Shown here: one piece after another, positions 45,946-57,780 of the stretch | How the letters are laid out: the number at the start of each line of letters is the position of its first letter | How positions within the stretch are numbered: position 1 is the first letter of the stretch | Source: Chaetoderma sp. LZ-2023a | Taxonomy: Eukaryota > Mollusca > Caudofoveata > Chaetodermatida > Chaetodermatidae | Direction: 5' to 3' | DNA: 64,000 nucleotides | Assembly: GCA_034401795.1 (NCBI GenBank) | Contig: CM067360.1 | Location: forward strand, 49,810,573-49,874,572 | Program-made: the position numbers and the translations under genes | The notes under the pieces: model-generated | Told to the model about the DNA's origin: nothing | The model's database searches: none | The model's input: only the letters and a program-made list of their open reading frames with translations

Positions 45946-46249
45946 CTGTTATAATATTTCCAAACCTATTATCGTGAATTCAGATGTTGCTCAGGCTTCT
46001 TCTGGATTTCCCAACTTATTCTGAGCCATGTACACTCAAGGAAGATCGTTAATTTTAGAGCATCCTAAGTTATAGAGTGCTTGATTGATCAATAACGAAG
46101 ATAAATATTTCTGTTTGTAATTAATGTTGAGGTGTGCTTAATGTATTATATATATATCGATGTATCATTGTTATTTTCCAGACCAGTCTAATTGCGGAAC
46201 AATGCAAACATGATTAAGATTAGGTATTGTTTGATTGCTTTAGATCAGG

Positions 46250-49100
46250 CACAATATGTGTGTGAGCGTATGTGCATGCTCTGTCTCTCAAGTGTGTGGG
46301 CATATGTGCATGCTCTGTCTCTCAAGTGTGTGGGTGTATGTGCATGCTCTGTCACTCAAGTGTGTGGAAGTATGTGCATGCTCTGTCACTCAAGTGTGTG
46401 GGCGTATGTGCATGCTCTGTCACTCAAGTGTGTGGGTGTATGTGCATGCTCTGTCTCTCAAGTGTGTGGGCGTATCTGCATGCTCTGTCTCTCAAGTGTG
46501 TGGGTGTATATGCATGCTCTGTCACTCAAGGGTGTGGGCGTATATGCATGCTCTGTCACTCAAGTGTGTGAGCGTATGTGCATGCTCTGTCACTCAAGTG
46601 TGTGCCTGTATGTGCATGCTCTGTCACTCAAGTGTGTGGGTGTATGTGCATGCTCTGTCACTCAAGTGTGTGGGCGTATATGCATGCTCTGTCACTCAAG
46701 TGTGTGAGCATATGTGCATGCTCTGTCACTCAAGTGTGTGGGCGTATGTGCATGCTCTGTCACTCAAGTGTGTGGACATATATGCATGCTCTGTCACTCA
46801 AGTGTGTGAGCATATGTGCATGCTCTGTCACTCAAGTGTGTGGGCGTATGTGCATGCTCTGTCACTCAAGTGTGTGGGCGTATGTGCATGCTCTGTCACT
46901 CAAGTGTGTGGGCGTATGTGCATGCTCTGTCTCTCAAGTGTGTGGGCGTATGTGTATGCTCTGTCTCAAGTGTGTGGGTGTATGTGCATGCTCTGTCTCT
47001 CAAGTGTGTGCGTGTATGTGCATGCTCTGTCACTCAAGTGTGTGGGCGTATGTGCATGCTCTGTCTCAAGTGTGTGGGTGTATGTGCATGCTCTGTCTCT
47101 CAAGTGTGTGCGCGTATGTGCATGCTCTGTCTCTCAAGTGTGTGCCTGTATGTGCATGCTCTGTCTCTCAAGTGTGTGCGTGTATGTGCATGCTCTGTCT
47201 CTCAAGTGTGTGGGCATATGTGCATGCTCTGTCTCTCAAGTGTGTGGGCGTATGTGCATGCTCTGTCACTCAAGTGTGTGGGCGTATGTGCATGCTCTGT
47301 CTCTCAAGTGTGTGGGCATATGTGCATGCTCTGTCACTCAAGTGTGTGCGTGTATGTGCATGCTCTGTCACTCAAGTGTGTGGGCGTATATGCATGCTCT
47401 GTCACTCAAGTGTGTGGGCGTATGTGCATGCTCTGTCTCTCAAGTGTGTGGGTGTATGTGCATGCTCTGTCTCTCAAGTGTGTGCGCGTATGTGCATGCT
47501 CTGTCTCTCAAGTGTGTGCCTGTATGCGCATGCTCTGTCTCTCAAGTGTGTGCGTGTATGTGCATGCTCTGTCTCTCAAGTGTGTGGGCATATGTGCATG
47601 CTCGGTCTCTCAAGTGTGTGCATGTGTGCTATGTCTCTCAAGTGTGCGTGCATATATGATTGCTCTGTCACTCAAGTGTGTGAGCATATGTGCTTGCTCT
47701 GTCACTCAAGTGTGTGCACATATGCTCTGTCACTCAAGTGTGTGAGCATATGTTCTTGCTCTGTCACTCAAGTGTGTGAGCATATGTGCATGCTCTGTTA
47801 CTCAAGTGTGTGGGCGTATGTGCATGCTCTGTCACTCAAGTGTGTGGACGTATATGCATGCTCTGTCACTCAAGTGTGTGAGCATATGTGCATGCTCTGT
47901 CACTCAAGTGTGTGGGCATATGTGCATGCTCTGTCACTCAAGTGTGTGGGCGTATGTGCATGCTCTGTCACTCAAGTGTGTGGGCGTATGTGCATGCTCT
48001 GTCTCTCAAGTGTGTGGGCGTATGTGCATGCTCTGTCTCTCAAGTGTGTGGGTGTATGTGCATGCTCTGTCTCTCAAGTGTGTGCGTGTATGTGCATGCT
48101 CTGTCACTCAAGTGTGTGGGCGTATGTGCATGCTCTGTCTCAAGTGTGTGGGTGTATGTGCATGCTCTGTCTCTCAAGTGTGTGCGCGTATGTGCATGCT
48201 CTGTCTCTCAAGTGTGTGCCTGTATGTGCATGCTCTGTCTCTCAAGTGTGTGCGTGTATGTGCATGCTCTGTCTCAAGTGTGTGGGCATATGTGCATGCT
48301 CTGTCTCTCAAGTGTGTGGGCGTATGTGCATGCTCTGTCACTCAAGTGTGTGGGCGTATGTGCATGCTCTGTCTCTCAAGTGTGTGGGCATATGTGCATG
48401 CTCTGTCACTCAAGTGTGTGCGTGTATGTGCATGCTCTGTCACTCAAGTGTGTGGGCGTATATGCATGCTCTGTCACTCAAGTGTGTGGGCGTATGTGCA
48501 TGCTCTGTCTCTCAAGTGTGTGGGTGTATGTGCATGCTCTGTCTCTCAAGTGTGTGCCTGTATGCGCATGCTCTGTCTCTCAAGTGTGTGCGTGTATGTG
48601 CATGCTCTGTCTCTCAAGTGTGTGGGCATATGTGCATGCTCGGTCTCTCAAGTGTGTGCATGTGTGCTATGTCTCTCAAGTGTGCGTGCATATATGATTG
48701 CTCTGTCACTCAAGTGTGTGAGCATATGTGCTTGCTCTGTCACTCAAGTGTGTGCACATATGCTCTGTCACTCAAGTGTGTGAGCATATGTTCTTGCTCT
48801 GTCACTCAAGTGTGTGAGCATATGTGCATGCTCTGTTACTCAAGGGTGTGAGCATATGTGCATGCTCGGTCTCTCAAGTGTGTGCACATATGCTCTGTCA
48901 CGCAAGTATGTGAGCATATGTGCTTGCTCTGTCACTCAAGTGTGTGAGCATATGTGCTTGCTCTGTCACTCAAGGGTGTGCACATATGCTCTGTAACTCA
49001 AGTGTGTGAGCATATGTGCTTGCTCTGTCACTCATGTGTGCGAGCATATGTGCATGCTGTGTCACTCAATTGTATGAGCATATGTGCATGCTCTGCCATT
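46250..49100 (+). repeat. 34-bp minisatellite with 1,038-bp higher-order duplication
   Basis: About 80 units reading CGTATGTGCATGCTCTGTCA then CTCAAGTGTGTGGG, with variants at a few sites (CACTCAAG or TCTCAAG; GGGCG, GGGTG, GCGTG, GCCTG, GAGCA, GGACA). Some units lack 4 bp (GTCTCAAG) and some are shortened (TGTGTGCACATATGC). Landmark CGGTCTCTCAAGTGTGTGCA recurs at 47603 and 48641, and the order of variants before and after it matches, giving a 1,038-bp duplicated block. All three plus frames lack stops because the unit has none and 34 is not a multiple of 3. The long apparent Cys-rich proteins are therefore not evidence of a gene. Confidence 0.95.
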
Positions 49101-49119
49101 CAATTATGTGCGCGAATGC

Positions 49120-49400
49120 TCTGTCACTCGTGTGTGTGTGTGTGGGTGTGTGTGTGTGTGCGTGCTTGCGCGCACATGCATGTTTGAGTAAGTGAGTGTG
49201 TGTTGGTGGTAAAGGAATGGGTTGGGTTGGGGGAGTGTCTGCACGTGTGCGTATGACTGAGTAAGTGTGTGGGGTGGGTGTGTGGCTGAGTGAGTGAGTA
49301 AATGGGCGGGCAGTCGGCTAGATGGATGTGGGTGAGTGAAAAATATTAATGAGTAATTAAGTGTGTAGATGGCAGGATGGATGAGTGTATTATAAAATAA
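49120..49400 (+). repeat. GT and GAGT simple repeats
   Basis: GTGTGTGTGTGTGGGTGTGT at 49131, then GAGTGAGTGAGTAAATGGGC. A degenerate continuation of the minisatellite edge. Confidence 0.7.
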
Positions 49401-49781
49401 ATCTGTTCATGCATCAGTGTTTGTTCATCTGTTTTGATAACATATGTCTAACAGTCCGCGTCTCTGAGCGACTGTCACTATGTCCACCAATCACTGATTC
49501 TGTAAGTTTGTCTGTTACCTAGTAGGCTTCTTCCATCTATGTATTAACTCATCCTCTCACATTAACAAACAAATTAAAACACTTGCATTTTTCTGATGTT
49601 CATATTATTTTGTCAAAACTAATTTAGTTGGAAAGAATTGTTGCCATATATTCAGCGATCATATTTGTGTTGAAAAATTTATAGTCACCATGTCACTGCG
49701 TAATCGAGATACTGTCACTTTGAGGGTGAACTGGTAAAGAACTTGAATTTGAATTCTTTAAGTATCAAAATTAGTCAGAAG

Positions 49782-50130
49782 AATGGACCTTTCCGCTTTT
49801 AGCTTTGCCCCGCCCATCTCAATCTAAGCTCCTCCCACACCACATCTATATTGTGATCGATCGATCTCTGAACTCCCTGACTATCAGTTTCCAGAAAAAT
49901 AAACATGTAAGCTTATGGCAGCAACAGCACCCAGTCAAATTAGTTTCAAAATATTTGACAGAATGATTATTAAATAGTAAAGCCATACCATTCGTGCAAC
50001 GTGTCGGACTATTAATCATTAAAGACAGACTATATCGAATCATTCATGATGTATTGGGTATGACGTCATCATATACGTCACTTAGTTAATTATGACGTCA
50101 AATTATCGATGGATAAACTGAAACGGTGAA
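49782..50130. mobile_element. Family B MITE, half palindrome
   Basis: GAATGGACCTTTCCGCTTTT start, TTTGCCCCGCCCATCTC, one palindrome arm GGCAGCAACAGCACCC, two TGACGTCA sites at about 50062 and 50093. Confidence 0.8.
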
Positions 50131-50139
50131 CTGTCATTT

Positions 50140-50375
50140 TTGCTTGGTGAATGTCCATTTGCAGGTCAAGCGAAGACTACAGTACAGCTCAGAAATAGGA
50201 TGTTTCCAAAACTAGTCAAATGTACTGGTGAATATTTGTAATATAGCTGCATTCGATGACTGATCGAGCCAAGTTTATCGAGTCAATCATTCCAGTGATA
50301 CATTTTCAAAAATACTCCTTGGCATGCACATCAATTGCAGAATCCAGTTTTGGTCAGCTTGGGATGGGCTGTCCC
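50140..50375. repeat. Family A MITE, diverged
   Basis: TGGTGAATGTCCATTTGCAG on the left and CATTCCAGTGATACATTTTC on the right, with an unrelated middle. Confidence 0.5.
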
Positions 50376-50379
50376 AGAA

Positions 50380-51050
50380 TGGCGTCTGTCTAAGTTGACA
50401 TCAGAAATTTAATGTCATATTATTAGCTACTGCTTTGATATTTTGAAAACATTGAATATTTTATGATTTCCATTTCTTTTTATTTTTCACCCTAAAGCTT
50501 TCCCGTTAGCCAAAGGCTGTCATTAATGTGCTACAGATCATCCATGTAATCTGTTATATGACATGAATGTATTCGATGCGTGGCTCGTATTTCTAGAAAT
50601 CACTGCCTTAAAGCATCAACAACAGAGTCATTTGATTAAGTTTACATTATCAATCGTTATGCAGTTCTAGTGAAGGCAAGATTGGCTCAGTTCCCATTTC
50701 AAACTTTATTAACGGAAATGAGTGCACTTCCGTGTTCATATCACCAACAGGCATGTAATCCAGACCATTATTACATCAGAGCCAGTTCATTGGTTTGTGC
50801 TATATACATCATCATACCCCTACCAAATCAACCTATCAAACCAACTTTTAATATTCTCAATTTCAAGATGGTCATAGATATCATCCCCATGCGTTTTGAC
50901 AATACACTGTATATTGCAATCACTTCCATTCGTTCATCCATCCATCCATCGATCTGCCTTTCTGTCTATCACCATGTCTCCTCAGAAAGCATTTGGTGGA
51001 ATCCGACAAAATTTGTTATACATGAGTTACCCATGTGATTGCGGAATGAA
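50380..51050. other. Non-coding, nothing recognised
   Basis: A 122-codon plus frame (50670-51038) has no recognisable domain and includes a CATCCATCCATC simple run. I do not regard it as a gene. Confidence 0.3.
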
Positions 51051-51054
51051 AGAT

Positions 51055-51240
51055 GACATTCCCAGAATCCCAATTTCAAAATAATTATACAAGTAAGCAG
51101 TGGAATATTATGAAACTAATTTAACAATTGGCCTTTCCAGTTTATCCATCCCTCATATGATGTCATACTCAACTACGTGCCGTATAGGATGATGCCATTG
51201 ATTATGACGTTATGAATGACGTAGATATACATGTAAGTGC
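51055..51240. repeat. Family B MITE fragments
   Basis: CAAGTAAGCAGTGGAATATT (palindrome edge) followed by a separate left end TGGCCTTTCCAGTTTATCC with ATTATGACGTTATGAATGAC. Confidence 0.6.
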
Positions 51241-51329
51241 ATCATAATAAGTGGTGATTGATGATCAATGGCCAAATTGCATCACTGAAATTAGCTGATG
51301 GTACACCATATTGTCTTGGAGTACATTTT

Positions 51330-52030
51330 AAGTATGGCTGCACCTGTATTATTATCTTAATTAGTTTCTTTTAACTCCGAAGATTCCTAACCAATATTCC
51401 GCAAACTGTGTGCGAATGCACGAAGGTAACCTCACACTGCTTCAGTCTGTTTCAATTATCCTGTCAATGTTTGGTTAAAATTGGGACAATGAGAATGCTA
51501 TTTCCTGACATTTCTATCTATTAAAGAATTGTTTCTTGATGAGATTTCACAAATATATGGGTTCCCAATCGGATTGTGATTTCAAAAATGAAAGTGTTCC
51601 ACCGTAATAGATTTTCTGTCATCAGATAATTTTTTTACGACTAAACCCCTTGTTAAGTTTTGTCAATGATTTTATATCTGCTAAATCGGGGGACAATTTT
51701 GTATAAGATTAAAATTGTTGTGGCATAATTGTAGGAGATGGAGGTAAGATGCCTGTTCTTCTGCCATCTTATTGATGGTCCAGCGGCACAGTCCAATGAA
51801 AGATCATGTCAAGATGGTTCAAGTAGGCTCTAGTGTTTAAAATTCTCTAGCGTAATTGTACTCATAATTAGTCAATTGCATTTGAATTATTACTCTGTCT
51901 CTCAAATAATTTAAAGTTAATATTGGGGCACAGTGTGTGGCCATACATGTTTAGCAGACCACTACTTGTATGACTGTACCCATTCATTCAACTCTGATGG
52001 TGTGGTTTGTTCATGTTAATGGCTTTGTGT
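51330..52030. other. Non-coding, nothing recognised
   Basis: No ORF, RNA or repeat detected in about 700 bases. Confidence 0.3.
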
Positions 52031-52036
52031 TGCCAT

Positions 52037-52570
52037 GTTCTGTTCTCTATACGGATATTCCTTCACTTGGTTGGAGCACCCACACAACAGCGTGGTAACA
52101 ATTTACTTAGTTTTTCTTAACTGTACATGAAACACGCTTCAGGTTACTATTCATCATACCGCTGATTGACGAAGAGACATATCCTTCATCAGCGAAAACG
52201 TTGAATTAACTAATAGATAAATCAGAATACATGGAGATGTACATGTGAGTGTGCAGAAAATCAAGACAAAGAAATTTTTATCTACACTACCAGTCTGTCT
52301 GTCGTTCTGTTCTCTATACGGATATTCCTTCACTTGGTTGGAGCACCCACACAACAGTGTGGTAACAATTTACTTAGTTTTTCTTAACTGTACATGAAAC
52401 ACGCTTCAGGTTACTATTCATCATACCGCTGATTGACGAAGAGACATATCCTTCATCAGCGAAAACGTTGAATTAACTAATAGATAAATCAGAATACATG
52501 GAGATGTACATGTGAGTGTGCAGAAAATCAAGACAAAGAAATTTTTATCTACACTACCAGTCTGTCTGTC
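52037..52570. repeat. Tandem dimer of a 267-bp unit
   Basis: Units 52037-52303 and 52304-52570 match almost perfectly (I see one difference, CAGCGTGG versus CAGTGTGG). Each contains the hairpin TGACGAAGAGACATATCC / TTCATCA followed by GCGAAAACGTT, and both end in CAGTCTGTCTGTC. No ORF. On the minus strand it lies 3' of the LINE fragment at 52650-53190. Confidence 0.95.
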
Positions 52571-52639
52571 ATGCTAGTCTCTGCTTACTTTTGCGGCACC
52601 TACTTCTTATGGTGTTAAGCATGTAACCTCGCCCGCAGT

Positions 52640-53190
52640 GGATGCTGTAACATAATCATCTCGCGATTGATTCTATTTCGTTACATAGTTTTGGGTCATT
52701 TGGAATAACGTTTGAGTCACAGAACAATCTATGATGAGCTAGGTTAATGTCTCTAATGATAGTAATCCAGTTCTGATAGTTAAGCTTAGATCTAATTAAT
52801 GTTTTGAGTTCTAAGAGATGACTCCGTCTGTGGAGAGGAAGGCATTGCATTTTACCAGCATATGGGCATAATCCTCGGGTTCGAGCTGACAAAGTGGACA
52901 TGTAGTGTCAATTTCATTTTGGTTGAATTTGGCAAGATTTGTCTGAACTAGGTACGTTCCAGTGAGAAATCTGGGTTTTTTGCTACATCTGCGCACATCC
53001 GTTACTTCATTACGAACAGTGAGCACAGATTGGTGCATTTTGCCAAAGACAATAAGCAGTGCAGAGGTGTGACAGAATGACAGCGTCTTCTTTGTACTGC
53101 ATTCCTGAGTAATAAGCGCCGTGTCCAGTATGAACTGGATTTTGTTGACGAGGTCTTGTCAGGTGTTCTTCTTCTTCTTTTCGATCGCTG
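52640..53190 (-). pseudogene. LINE C-terminal zinc-binding fragment, frameshifted
   Basis: Minus strand reads TDVRRCSKKPRFLTGTYLVQ, then CPLCQLEPEDYAHMLVKC (CCHC-type knuckle, zf-RVT-like), then after a frame shift near 52860 the helix-rich end with LAHHRLFCDSNVIP. It matches the end of RNase H-bearing LINEs. It lies after, and may belong to a second copy of, the element at 53194-53838. Confidence 0.6.
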
Positions 53191-53193
53191 GTA

Positions 53194-53838
53194 TCACACT
53201 TGGAGAGCCGTTCTCAAGATGAAATTTGTGGTTTTCTGCAGTTCTTCCACAGGCCCATACAGCTTTTCAAGAAAAGAGGTTGACAAAGGCCAGATCTCTT
53301 CTCTCAGCAGCTGATACGTACTGCAACATTGAAGTATGTGCTCTGTGGTCTGTTCTGCTTCTCCACAAGGACAAGCGGGCGATGTTGTAAGGTGGGACCG
53401 CCTGTACATGTGTTGGTTTAGTCTGTTGTGTCCAGTTCTGAGACGAAAAATAGTCACTTGCTCTGGCCTCGAGAGATGATGGTAGGCATCTTCTGATTGA
53501 GGTGTTCTATAGAGTGACTTGATGATAGTCTTCATCTCTGTATGGGTAACCATGTTTTCTGTCTGATTCTCTTCTGCACTCACCTTTGCCATCTTGTCTG
53601 CTTCCTCATTTCCTTGGACTCCACAGTGTGAGGGGATCCACTGCAGTGCTATCCGAAAGCATTTGATGGTTTGTAGTGTTTCTTCAAGTTGTGGCAGCTT
53701 ACCTTTGGTGATAGCCTCAAGGACGGAGCAGGCATCAGATAAAAAGACAATCTGTGCAATAGGGTCTGCTGTTCTGCTGATGGTATTAGCTGCATGAACC
53801 AGTGCTTCGACTTCGGCTCTGTATTGCAGCTGACTCAT
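53194..53838 (-). pseudogene. RNase H domain and C-terminus of a LINE
   Basis: 214 codons, open. Signatures: YRAEVEALVHA (catalytic Glu), IVFLSDACSVLEAI (Asp), LQWIPSHCGVQGNEEADKMAK (His and Asp), then a zinc knuckle ACPCGEAEQTTEHILQCC and the end FILRTALQV. This order is typical of RNase H-containing LINEs of the I/Jockey side. The first catalytic Asp lies upstream of the first Met, where a TAA (about 53881) and a probable frame shift break the ORF, so the RT part is gone. The domain removes RNA from the RNA-DNA hybrid during insertion. Confidence 0.8.
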
Positions 53839-54319
53839 GTTGTCTGTTTGGATACTGTATGTGCAGTCCTGCAGGTGTGTTTATGGCACGCTGTTGCCAA
53901 AGATTTTGCAGTGTTGCAAGTAATGTTTTATGGCATGGTGTTGTCAATAAATTGGCACGTTGTTGTTCAAAGGTCTTCCTATATGTCTAGTCATTTCTTT
54001 AATACACATGTACTAATTCTTTGTTTCAAATGTAAATACGACAATGTTTTTTGGCCAATAGACATCAACTTCCAAAATCGAAGTCACACAGGTTCTGACC
54101 CTATGATTCCAACCCTGAATATCATTCCAACAACTCAATATCAATCAACTCCGTGAATATAATAAGTGAACATTTGATCAAATTAATGTTCTGCAACTTG
54201 AATTGAGCATTGAATGTGTTTGTACACACACGTTTGATAGAGTCTCAGGGGAGATGATCAGTCATGGAATAAGTTTAAATGTATTTTCTGACAGTTGATT
54301 TTTATGTAGCAAAAACACA

Positions 54320-54395
54320 TGATATATTTTGAAGACAATTTAACGGAACACCATTGATACCTTCGGCAAAAATGATTTTCAGTTAAATTAAATTG
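54320..54395. repeat. Family D-like palindrome remnant
   Basis: ATATTTTGAAGACAATTTAA ... GATTTTCAGTTAAATTA, worn. Confidence 0.45.
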
Positions 54396-54679
54396 ACTTG
54401 GAAATAATCATCATGCATAATTTTGATGATATTTTACCTATTTTGTGAAAAAGAGCATCCTTAAATACTGGAAAATGTTCTCCACAAATGTCAAGTGCTG
54501 AGACATTTTTAATAAGAAAGCCAAATTTGGCAAACGGAGACACCCACACTTCAAAGACAAATTGGTCGAGGCCAATTTCACCTACCCTAACATAAAAGGC
54601 CAACAAGGGCACATGATCCATACCAAAATTGAGCCATACAGAAAATCAACTGTACATTCTACAAAAATCAGGACATTCA

Positions 54680-54765
54680 ACAAAATGCACATGCACGCAC
54701 GCACGCACACACACGCATGTATGCACACGCGCGCACACGCACGCACACAAATACACACATGTCCA
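54680..54765 (+). repeat. (CACG)n simple repeat
   Basis: GCACGCACGCACGCACACAC and similar. Confidence 0.85.
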
Positions 54766-54769
54766 ATAT

Positions 54770-55550
54770 GGTATCGGCATAGAAGTTCTACCGCACAATC
54801 CTAAACACAATTAAAACACATCCTTCTGTAAGGATCATGGATCTTACTGTTTCCATCAGTTACATACAATCGACCATAGTTCATATCAGCATAAATCATG
54901 TTGATTGGTAACCCCCTAAGTAGTTTTGGAAGTACAGAAACTTAATTTTGATGAAAGAATGAAGCATATTAAAAATATCTTCCTCATGGAAATGCTACTA
55001 TCCATCCAAAAAAAACCTTGTCCACTACATAATGTAGCGATAGCGGTTTTCCATTTCAACAATGGACATTTTGCGTTTCCCAAAATCGCAGATTCTGATT
55101 CATTTATGTTTCGCAATCTTACATCATCTAATCTGCATTTACACTTAATAAAGTCAATAAGGCAGTCAAGTTTGTGATGTGTGTTATTAGTATGCCCAGG
55201 GAGTACAAAGTTACGGCGGTGGAGATATGGGTGGGTTACAATTTACAATTTTACGTGAGAATGTCTCGGTTCTGGAGGAAAATGCCTTTAACACGTTAAT
55301 GGCTGCTTAAATATGATATCATGTTTCCGTTTCAATATACAAATGTTTTGTAGGAAATGTGATCACTTTTCCGTTTCAAATTACCAATTCCATGAATTTC
55401 ATTTATTTTCTATTACATTTGGGTATGACGACTTTAATCCCACAAGTACATACTATTGATCTGAGAAGAAATAAAAAGATCTACCTATTTTCTGAATTGT
55501 AGCATTGTTAATAGCTCACCTGCCTTGAATGGCTATTAGTGAGGTTATGC
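54770..55550. other. Non-coding, nothing recognised
   Basis: Short ORFs on both strands without recognisable domains. Confidence 0.3.
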
Positions 55551-55559
55551 CGTGGCGAC

Positions 55560-56860
55560 CGTCGGTCGTCTGTCTGTCTGTCCATCCAGCATCTTTTGCT
55601 TTAACCCTTTAACACTCATATCAGCCATAAACTGCTTCTGACGTGGTCTTCAGAAATGCCCATTTACAGACTAAGAAGACTATTTTTTTTAATTTACCAC
55701 TAGAATGACTGGCTCGATAACTGAGCCAGTCATTCTAGTGGTAAATTTTCAAAAATAATCTTGGTCTGCAAATGGACATTTTCTATGAGAAAATTGAAAT
55801 TTTATTAAACAAATTCGAGGGGTAAAGGGCTGAAATGTATCTCCTAAACCGCTTGGCAGATTCGTATGAAAGAGGTTCATGGACTTCTATTCAGAATTTT
55901 GATTGATCAATTTATTAGATGAAAATCTTTGACTTTGTGCAAAATTTACTGGAAATTGTCAAAGCCCATTTCCTCCTTAGCCGCTTAATGGATTTCTAAC
56001 AAATTTGGTTGAAAGCATTCTATAGTAATAGACTGTAGAATATGTATTCAGAATGCTGATTGGTCAATTTGTTGAGTTAAAAATCTTAGATTTTATACAA
56101 ATTGACTGGCAATTGTCGAAGCGCATCTCCACCTAAACCATTTGATGATACAGCCAGATTTGGCTGGAAGGATTCTATCAGACCAGGCTCCAGAACTTTA
56201 TTCAAAATATTAATTGGTCATTTTTTTTTATGAAAACCATACATTTCATGAAGAATTTACTGGAAATTGTCAAAATGCATCTCTTCCTTAACAGCTAGAT
56301 AGATTTCAGCCAAATTTGGCTGGAAGGATTCTATGGTGCTCGGCTCCGGAAATTATATTCAGAATTTTGATTGGTAATTGTTTTGCGGGAGTGGTGAAAA
56401 TCTTAGATTTTATGAAAAAATTGCCATAAGCATGATAAATTGTCAAAACATAGCTTCGTAACTGCTTGATGGACTTCAACAAAATTTGGTGGAAGTATTA
56501 TATGTTGCTAGGTTCCAAAATTACTTTTCAGAATTTCTTTGGTCAAAATTTGAGATTTTATCAAAAATTTATCGGAAGTTGTCCTTAAACACATTTCAAC
56601 CATAGATTTCAGCCAAATTTTGCTAGAGGGACCTTTAAGGTGGTATGCTCCAGATGATGTGGTGATCGTCGGTTGTCTTTCCATCTGTTGTCCATCCATC
56701 TATCGTCTTTTGCTTTAAGACATATCTCCTCCTGTACCGCTTGGCGGATAATAACCACATTTGTTTAGAGGGATCATATTAGTCAATTCGTCCAATTTGA
56801 ACAAAACTTTGGTGGAATAATCCTATAATTTTAGGCTTCAGCACTTCTAAATAGAATTTT
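55560..56860 (+). repeat. Array of about 160-bp monomers, split by a MITE
   Basis: Starts GTCGTCTGTCTGTCTGTCC. Units carry ATCTCCTNNACCGCTTGGCGG, AACCAAATTTGGCTGGAAGG, ATTCAGAATTTTGATTGGTC and AAATCTTAGATTTTATG. About seven units. The uninterrupted junction TTTTGCTTTAAGACATATCT at about 56710 shows the empty site of the MITE at 55605. Confidence 0.8.
55601..55833. mobile_element. Family A MITE with a documented empty site
   Basis: TTAACCCTTTAACACTC start and GGTAAAGGGCTGA end, inside the monomer array. Comparing with 56710-56730 shows insertion at a TTAA (right copy mutated to CTGA). Confidence 0.88.
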
Positions 56861-56865
56861 GATTG

Positions 56866-57293
56866 GAAAAACCAGCTTCTGCAGTGGTCTTGATTAATGT
56901 CCATTTGCATGGCAAGAGAGTACTATTTTTTGAAGATTTACGAACTGGAATGACTGGCTCAATAATTTTTAAAAATAGGCTTCTCTTGGCTTGCACATGG
57001 ACATTCAATAAGCAAATATTTTGATTCTCTTAACCAACTTCAGTATTTGTTAATCCTTTACTGGTTAGGCCAGCCGAAACTGGCTTTTGCAGTGGCCTTG
57101 AGAAATGCCCTTTTGCAGGCCAAGAGAAGACTATTTTCTTTTAAGGTTTGCTACTGAAATAACTTGCTCGATAAATGAGCCAGTCATGCCAGTGATACAT
57201 TTTCAAAAACAGTCTCAATTGCCTTGCAAATAGACATTTACTAAGCAAAATCTTAAAATTTGTTTACAAATATTGACTATTTAAAAGGGTTAA
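56866..57293. mobile_element. Two family A MITEs sharing a TTAA
   Basis: 56866-57053 (half of core lost after GACTGGCTCAATAA) and 57050-57293 (core GCTCGATAAATGAGCC; ends TTAATCCTTTACTGG and AAAAGGGTTAA). Confidence 0.8.
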
Positions 57294-57780
57294 AAAAGCC
57301 TATGACAGAACTATCTGTGACATAACATGATTAACTATCGCAACACTGCGACTCGCTTCCACTGCACCGCATCTTCCCTCTCCAGCAGATTGATAATCCG
57401 CCTGAGTAGATAATATTTCCACTCTTAGCTAATTGGCATTGTTACCAAATTTATATGCATTGTATTTATATCTTTGCGTAAGTTGCCAAAAATCTGTCCC
57501 ATTGTAATATTCTTTTCTTCATAAATATCCAAGAACAGACATGTGCTTGAGTTTATCCATGACGTAATATATTGTAATGAAGAGACATCTATGATATTAA
57601 GGTCTGCTTTGATCACTGCTTGTAATGCAAACTTGGTCCAACACAACATTATGGGATCAATTGTATTGCGTAATACCAATCATGAAGATTACTTATTTAC
57701 TAATTAGCTATTACATGGTCAGGGTAAATTCCTGCTTAGTTAAGATAGAGTTATAGGGTCTAAGTATCTGCTATCATAAT

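Noticed and set aside
46192-48996. Giant Cys-rich repeat proteins in the 34-bp array
   Set aside because: The unit has no stop in any plus frame, all three frames are open, and 4-bp unit deletions shift the frame. It is best explained as a minisatellite.
46250-49100. CRISPR array
   Set aside because: Repeats are contiguous with no spacers, and the genome is animal-like.
50670-51038. 122-residue plus-strand ORF
   Set aside because: No domain, contains a simple CATC run, and overlaps another open frame.
52141-52200. Full hammerhead ribozyme in the 267-bp unit
   Set aside because: CTGATTGA has one base too many, TTGACGA has the wrong first base, and stem II does not form in register. Kept only as a hint in the findings.
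53794-54156. 120-codon plus-strand ORF next to the RNase H fragment
   Set aside because: Opposite strand of the LINE fragment at one end, no recognisable domain, and low-complexity Cys/Val content.
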